Part shown: piece by piece, positions 61,791 to 64,000 of the stretch
Numbering within the stretch: the stretch's first letter is position 1
Layout of the letters: each line of letters begins with the position of its first letter
Source of the DNA: Virgibacillus halodenitrificans JCM 12304
Lineage (GTDB): Bacteria; Bacillota; Bacilli; Bacillales; Amphibacillaceae
DNA: 64,000 bases
Assembly (NCBI RefSeq): GCF_001310895.1
Contig: NZ_BAZS01000005.1
Span: 62,001 to 126,000 of the forward strand
Direction: 5' to 3'
Notes under the pieces: generated by a model
What the model saw: only the letters and a program-made list of their open reading frames with translations
What the model was told of the DNA's origin: nothing
Databases searched by the model: none
Position numbers and translations under genes: made by a program

Positions 61791-62708
61791 ATGAATAGTG
61801 TTATTCAAACGTATAGGTTGACAAAAATGTTCAAACAGGATGAAGTCATCAAACCCTTGGATTTCACCTTGGAAAAAGGAGAAATTTGCGCATTAATCGG
61901 TAAGAACGGTGCAGGGAAGTCAACATTTTTTAAAATGCTTGCTGGACAATTAATCCCGACTTCCGGAGATATTCAACTATGTGGGAAGTCAGGGAAGGAA
62001 AAGGAGCAAGCAAAAAAGCGGATGGGTTTTATGATTGAGACACCTGCGTTTTTTCCGGATTTCACTGCCTTACAGAACCTGGAGTATTTCCGAATCCAAC
62101 GGGGAGTTGCCGAGAAGGAACGAATTTATGAAGTATTACAAATCGTCGGTTTAGCGAATCAAAAAAAGAAACGATTTAAAGATTATTCCATGGGAATGAA
62201 GCAAAGATTAGGAATAGCTCTTTGTTTGCTCGGCAGTCCGGATTGTTTAATACTGGATGAACCCATTAATGGACTGGATGCAGAAGGGATCATGGAGATT
62301 CGTAATCTGCTATTGAAGCTGAATCAGGAAAAGCAAATTACGATCCTAGTCTCTAGCCATATTTTAACTGAACTTCAATTGTTGGCAAGACGTTTTGTAT
62401 TTATTAAAAACGGTGTAATTGCTGAGGATTTAAGTAGAGAAGCTTTAGATGAAAAAAGCAGGAAACAAATAAGAATGAAAGTAGACAACCCAACAAAAGC
62501 AGCTCAATTACTTGAAAGAACATATCCGGATGTTCAATTCAAAGTACTACAAGATCATGTCATAAGCCTCCGAAATCATGTGGAGAAAGGTGCTGAAATA
62601 AATCGTCTGTTCATCGACAATGGCGTGTCCGTGATGGAATTTCGTATGGAAGCACTGAATCTGGAAGAGTATTTTTTAGGATTAGTGGAGGGGAATGCAA
62701 ATGATTAA
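61791..62708 (+). CDS. ABC transporter ATP-binding protein (BcrA-like)
   Basis: This 305-residue protein has Walker A GKNGAGKSTFFK, the ABC signature YSMGMKQRLG, Walker B CLILDEP and the switch histidine in LVSSHIL. It has a C-terminal accessory part typical of BcrA-type exporters of peptide antibiotics; the substrate is not shown. ATG follows AGCGAAGGAGCCAAAAAC. The permease start overlaps its stop. Confidence 0.92.
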   Translation: MNSVIQTYRLTKMFKQDEVIKPLDFTLEKGEICALIGKNGAGKSTFFKMLAGQLIPTSGDIQLCGKSGKEKEQAKKRMGFMIETPAFFPDFTALQNLEYFRIQRGVAEKERIYEVLQIVGLANQKKKRFKDYSMGMKQRLGIALCLLGSPDCLILDEPINGLDAEGIMEIRNLLLKLNQEKQITILVSSHILTELQLLARRFVFIKNGVIAEDLSREALDEKSRKQIRMKVDNPTKAAQLLERTYPDVQFKVLQDHVISLRNHVEKGAEINRLFIDNGVSVMEFRMEALNLEEYFLGLVEGNAND

Positions 62709-63450
62709 TTATATAAAAAGTGAAAATTACCGATTGCTTCGTAAAAAAGGTCTCTATATAACAAGTCTGGCTAGTTTAGTATTAATAACTGCAGCAGCGT
62801 ATGTTTTACACTTTTTGGGAGAAAACGAAGCCAATTTCCCATATGCAACAAGCATCTTTTTTTATTCAAATGTTATTGCTGGAAGCCTGCTGATTATAAT
62901 TGTAGCATTTGTTTTCAATCAGGCACTCACTGGCAGAGATACTTCTATAATTAAACAATCCGTATCCTTTGGCGTATCCCGTAATACTATTTTTTGGTCA
63001 AAGCTTTTACTGACATTAGGTTACTTTTTGTTTCTCTGTGCCATTGGTCTTGTCTTAATGATCGTATTAGGTGAAAACCTGTTATTTAGTGAAGGGGAAT
63101 CAATAGGAAACTTCCTTCTAGCCAGCTTGAATATGTTGCCATTAATACTAGCTGCTTTTTCTATGATTCATATGTTGAAAATGCTGGAGGTTGGGGATCT
63201 CTATACACTTATTTTATTATTATTCGTCTTTATGTTTTCTGGAGACTTTTTACGATTACTGTTCAGGCCTGTGGCAGGTTTACAGGAGGTTTATAAATAT
63301 GCTCCTAGCTCGTTGCTGAATGAAAACTTAATGGACTTTATGGATTATAAAGCATCATTGGATTATCGATATTGGATTGTCGGTATAGTAATATTACTAG
63401 TTTCACTAACAATAGGTGCAAGAAGGTTCGCTAAACAAAATATCGACTAA
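62701..63450 (+). CDS. ABC transporter permease
   Basis: This 249-residue membrane protein starts MINYIKSENYRLLRKKGLYI and has about six helices. It pairs with the ATPase at 61791, whose stop it overlaps by 8 bases, and resembles the ABC-2 permeases of BcrA/BcrB-type systems. ATG at 62701 follows GGAGGGG; the ATG at 62695 is too close. Substrate unknown. Confidence 0.85.
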   Translation: MINYIKSENYRLLRKKGLYITSLASLVLITAAAYVLHFLGENEANFPYATSIFFYSNVIAGSLLIIIVAFVFNQALTGRDTSIIKQSVSFGVSRNTIFWSKLLLTLGYFLFLCAIGLVLMIVLGENLLFSEGESIGNFLLASLNMLPLILAAFSMIHMLKMLEVGDLYTLILLLFVFMFSGDFLRLLFRPVAGLQEVYKYAPSSLLNENLMDFMDYKASLDYRYWIVGIVILLVSLTIGARRFAKQNID

Positions 63451-63471
63451 AGCTTGAAGGGAAGAATGGTT

Positions 63472-64000
63472 ATGTATTGCTGGTTGATTATCGCTGTATT
63501 AACGCTCTTATTACTAATTACTGTCGGGGCACTTTTGCTTTTACATTGGGATATAAGAAAAATGACGAATCAATTGGAAGGCATTATTGAAAACTTTGGC
63601 ACAAATGAATTGGTCCGCACTAATACGCAAAGCAAAATCCTGAAACATTTTATTAAAAAAATCAACCAGCTTATTTATTCCTATAAGCAAGATCAGCAAT
63701 ACAAAGAAAAAAGAGAGCAAGATCTAAAGCAAGAAATCACTAATATCTCTCACGATTTGCGAACCCCATTAACCTCTATGAAAGGTTTCTCGGAATTGTT
63801 AACAGATCCCTCTTTAAATGAGGAGCAAAGGAAAGAATTTTTAGCTATTGTGCAAAAGAAGATCGATAATCTTACTATGATGGTCGATGTATTTTATGAG
63901 CTCTCACAGATCGGTTCGATGGATCATCCACTGGTTATGGAACGCCAGCTAGTTGATCAAAGCGTAGCTGAAACGCTACTGATGTTCTACGATGATTTTG
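63472..64000 (+). CDS. Sensor histidine kinase (5' part)
   Basis: The frame runs off the window end. It has an N-terminal membrane helix (LTLLLLITVGALLLLHWDI), an alpha-helical linker and the H-box ISHDLRTPLTSMKGFSELL with the phospho-accepting His. There are no long extracellular loops, as in intramembrane-sensing (BceS-type) kinases. The ATG at 63472 (or 63466) follows AAGGGAA. It is the probable partner of the response regulator at 60942. Confidence 0.85.
   Translation, partial: MYCWLIIAVLTLLLLITVGALLLLHWDIRKMTNQLEGIIENFGTNELVRTNTQSKILKHFIKKINQLIYSYKQDQQYKEKREQDLKQEITNISHDLRTPLTSMKGFSELLTDPSLNEEQRKEFLAIVQKKIDNLTMMVDVFYELSQIGSMDHPLVMERQLVDQSVAETLLMFYDDF

Overview
The window is AT-rich chromosomal DNA from a low-GC Gram-positive bacterium of the Bacillaceae. 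Signs are strong AGGAGG-type ribosome binding sites, frequent TTG and GTG starts, lipoproteins with short Bacillus-type signal peptides, a holin-like type I toxin, a DUF2837/Amj flippase, DUF4871 lipoproteins and CxxC-20-CxxC proteins. A Virgibacillus/Oceanobacillus-like genus is my guess; the sequence does not settle it.

1-36 kb is accessory DNA. Most genes are short, single, on the + strand, each with its own ribosome binding site: GNAT acetyltransferases, Nudix hydrolases, glyoxalase (VOC) proteins, alpha/beta hydrolases, methyltransferases, an isochorismatase-like hydrolase, a nucleotidyltransferase, an APH-like kinase, small lipoproteins and small membrane proteins. Two type I toxin-antitoxin loci (1.4-1.7 kb on the - strand, 10.7-11.0 kb on the + strand), a toxin-less remnant (23.1 kb) and a broken type II locus (1.8 kb) lie between them. 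Regulated modules here are a MarR regulator divergent from a thiamine-diphosphate decarboxylase with two perfect operators (24.4-26.8 kb), and a MerR/TipAS regulator divergent from a CPBP protease with a MerR-type promoter (33.3-34.8 kb).

36-50 kb holds a methyltransferase, a membrane-anchored hydrolase, a PadR-HAAS-membrane repeat operon (39.7-41.2 kb), a beta-lactamase-like hydrolase, a decayed YrvL-like gene and the biotin operon bioB-bioA-bioD-bioY (43.3-47.7 kb) behind a BirA-type operator. bioF and bioW are absent, so pimelate-side synthesis or uptake must depend on other loci.

50-57 kb is a run of very small, mostly membrane-protein genes, all on the + strand. They are separated by copies of a palindromic element (core GGGCGC ... 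GCGCCC). A frameshifted IS110-family transposase with a GC-rich upstream segment, a candidate bridge RNA, lies inside it.

57-64 kb has a GntR/FCD regulator with a CynX-type MFS transporter (- strand, frameshifted), tandem TGGACA...TGTCCA repeats, a DUF4188 protein, a GNAT, and a module of response regulator, ABC ATPase, ABC permease and histidine kinase cut by the window end. Two related tiny peptides (56.8 and 60.8 kb) share a C-terminal SNVGYTI motif.

About a dozen genes carry single-base indels, an internal stop or a non-standard start (ATA, ATT). Several indels are in homopolymers, so sequencing error and true decay cannot be separated here; the GGA-to-TGA stop in the carboxypeptidase gene and the multiply broken yrvL-like gene look like true decay.
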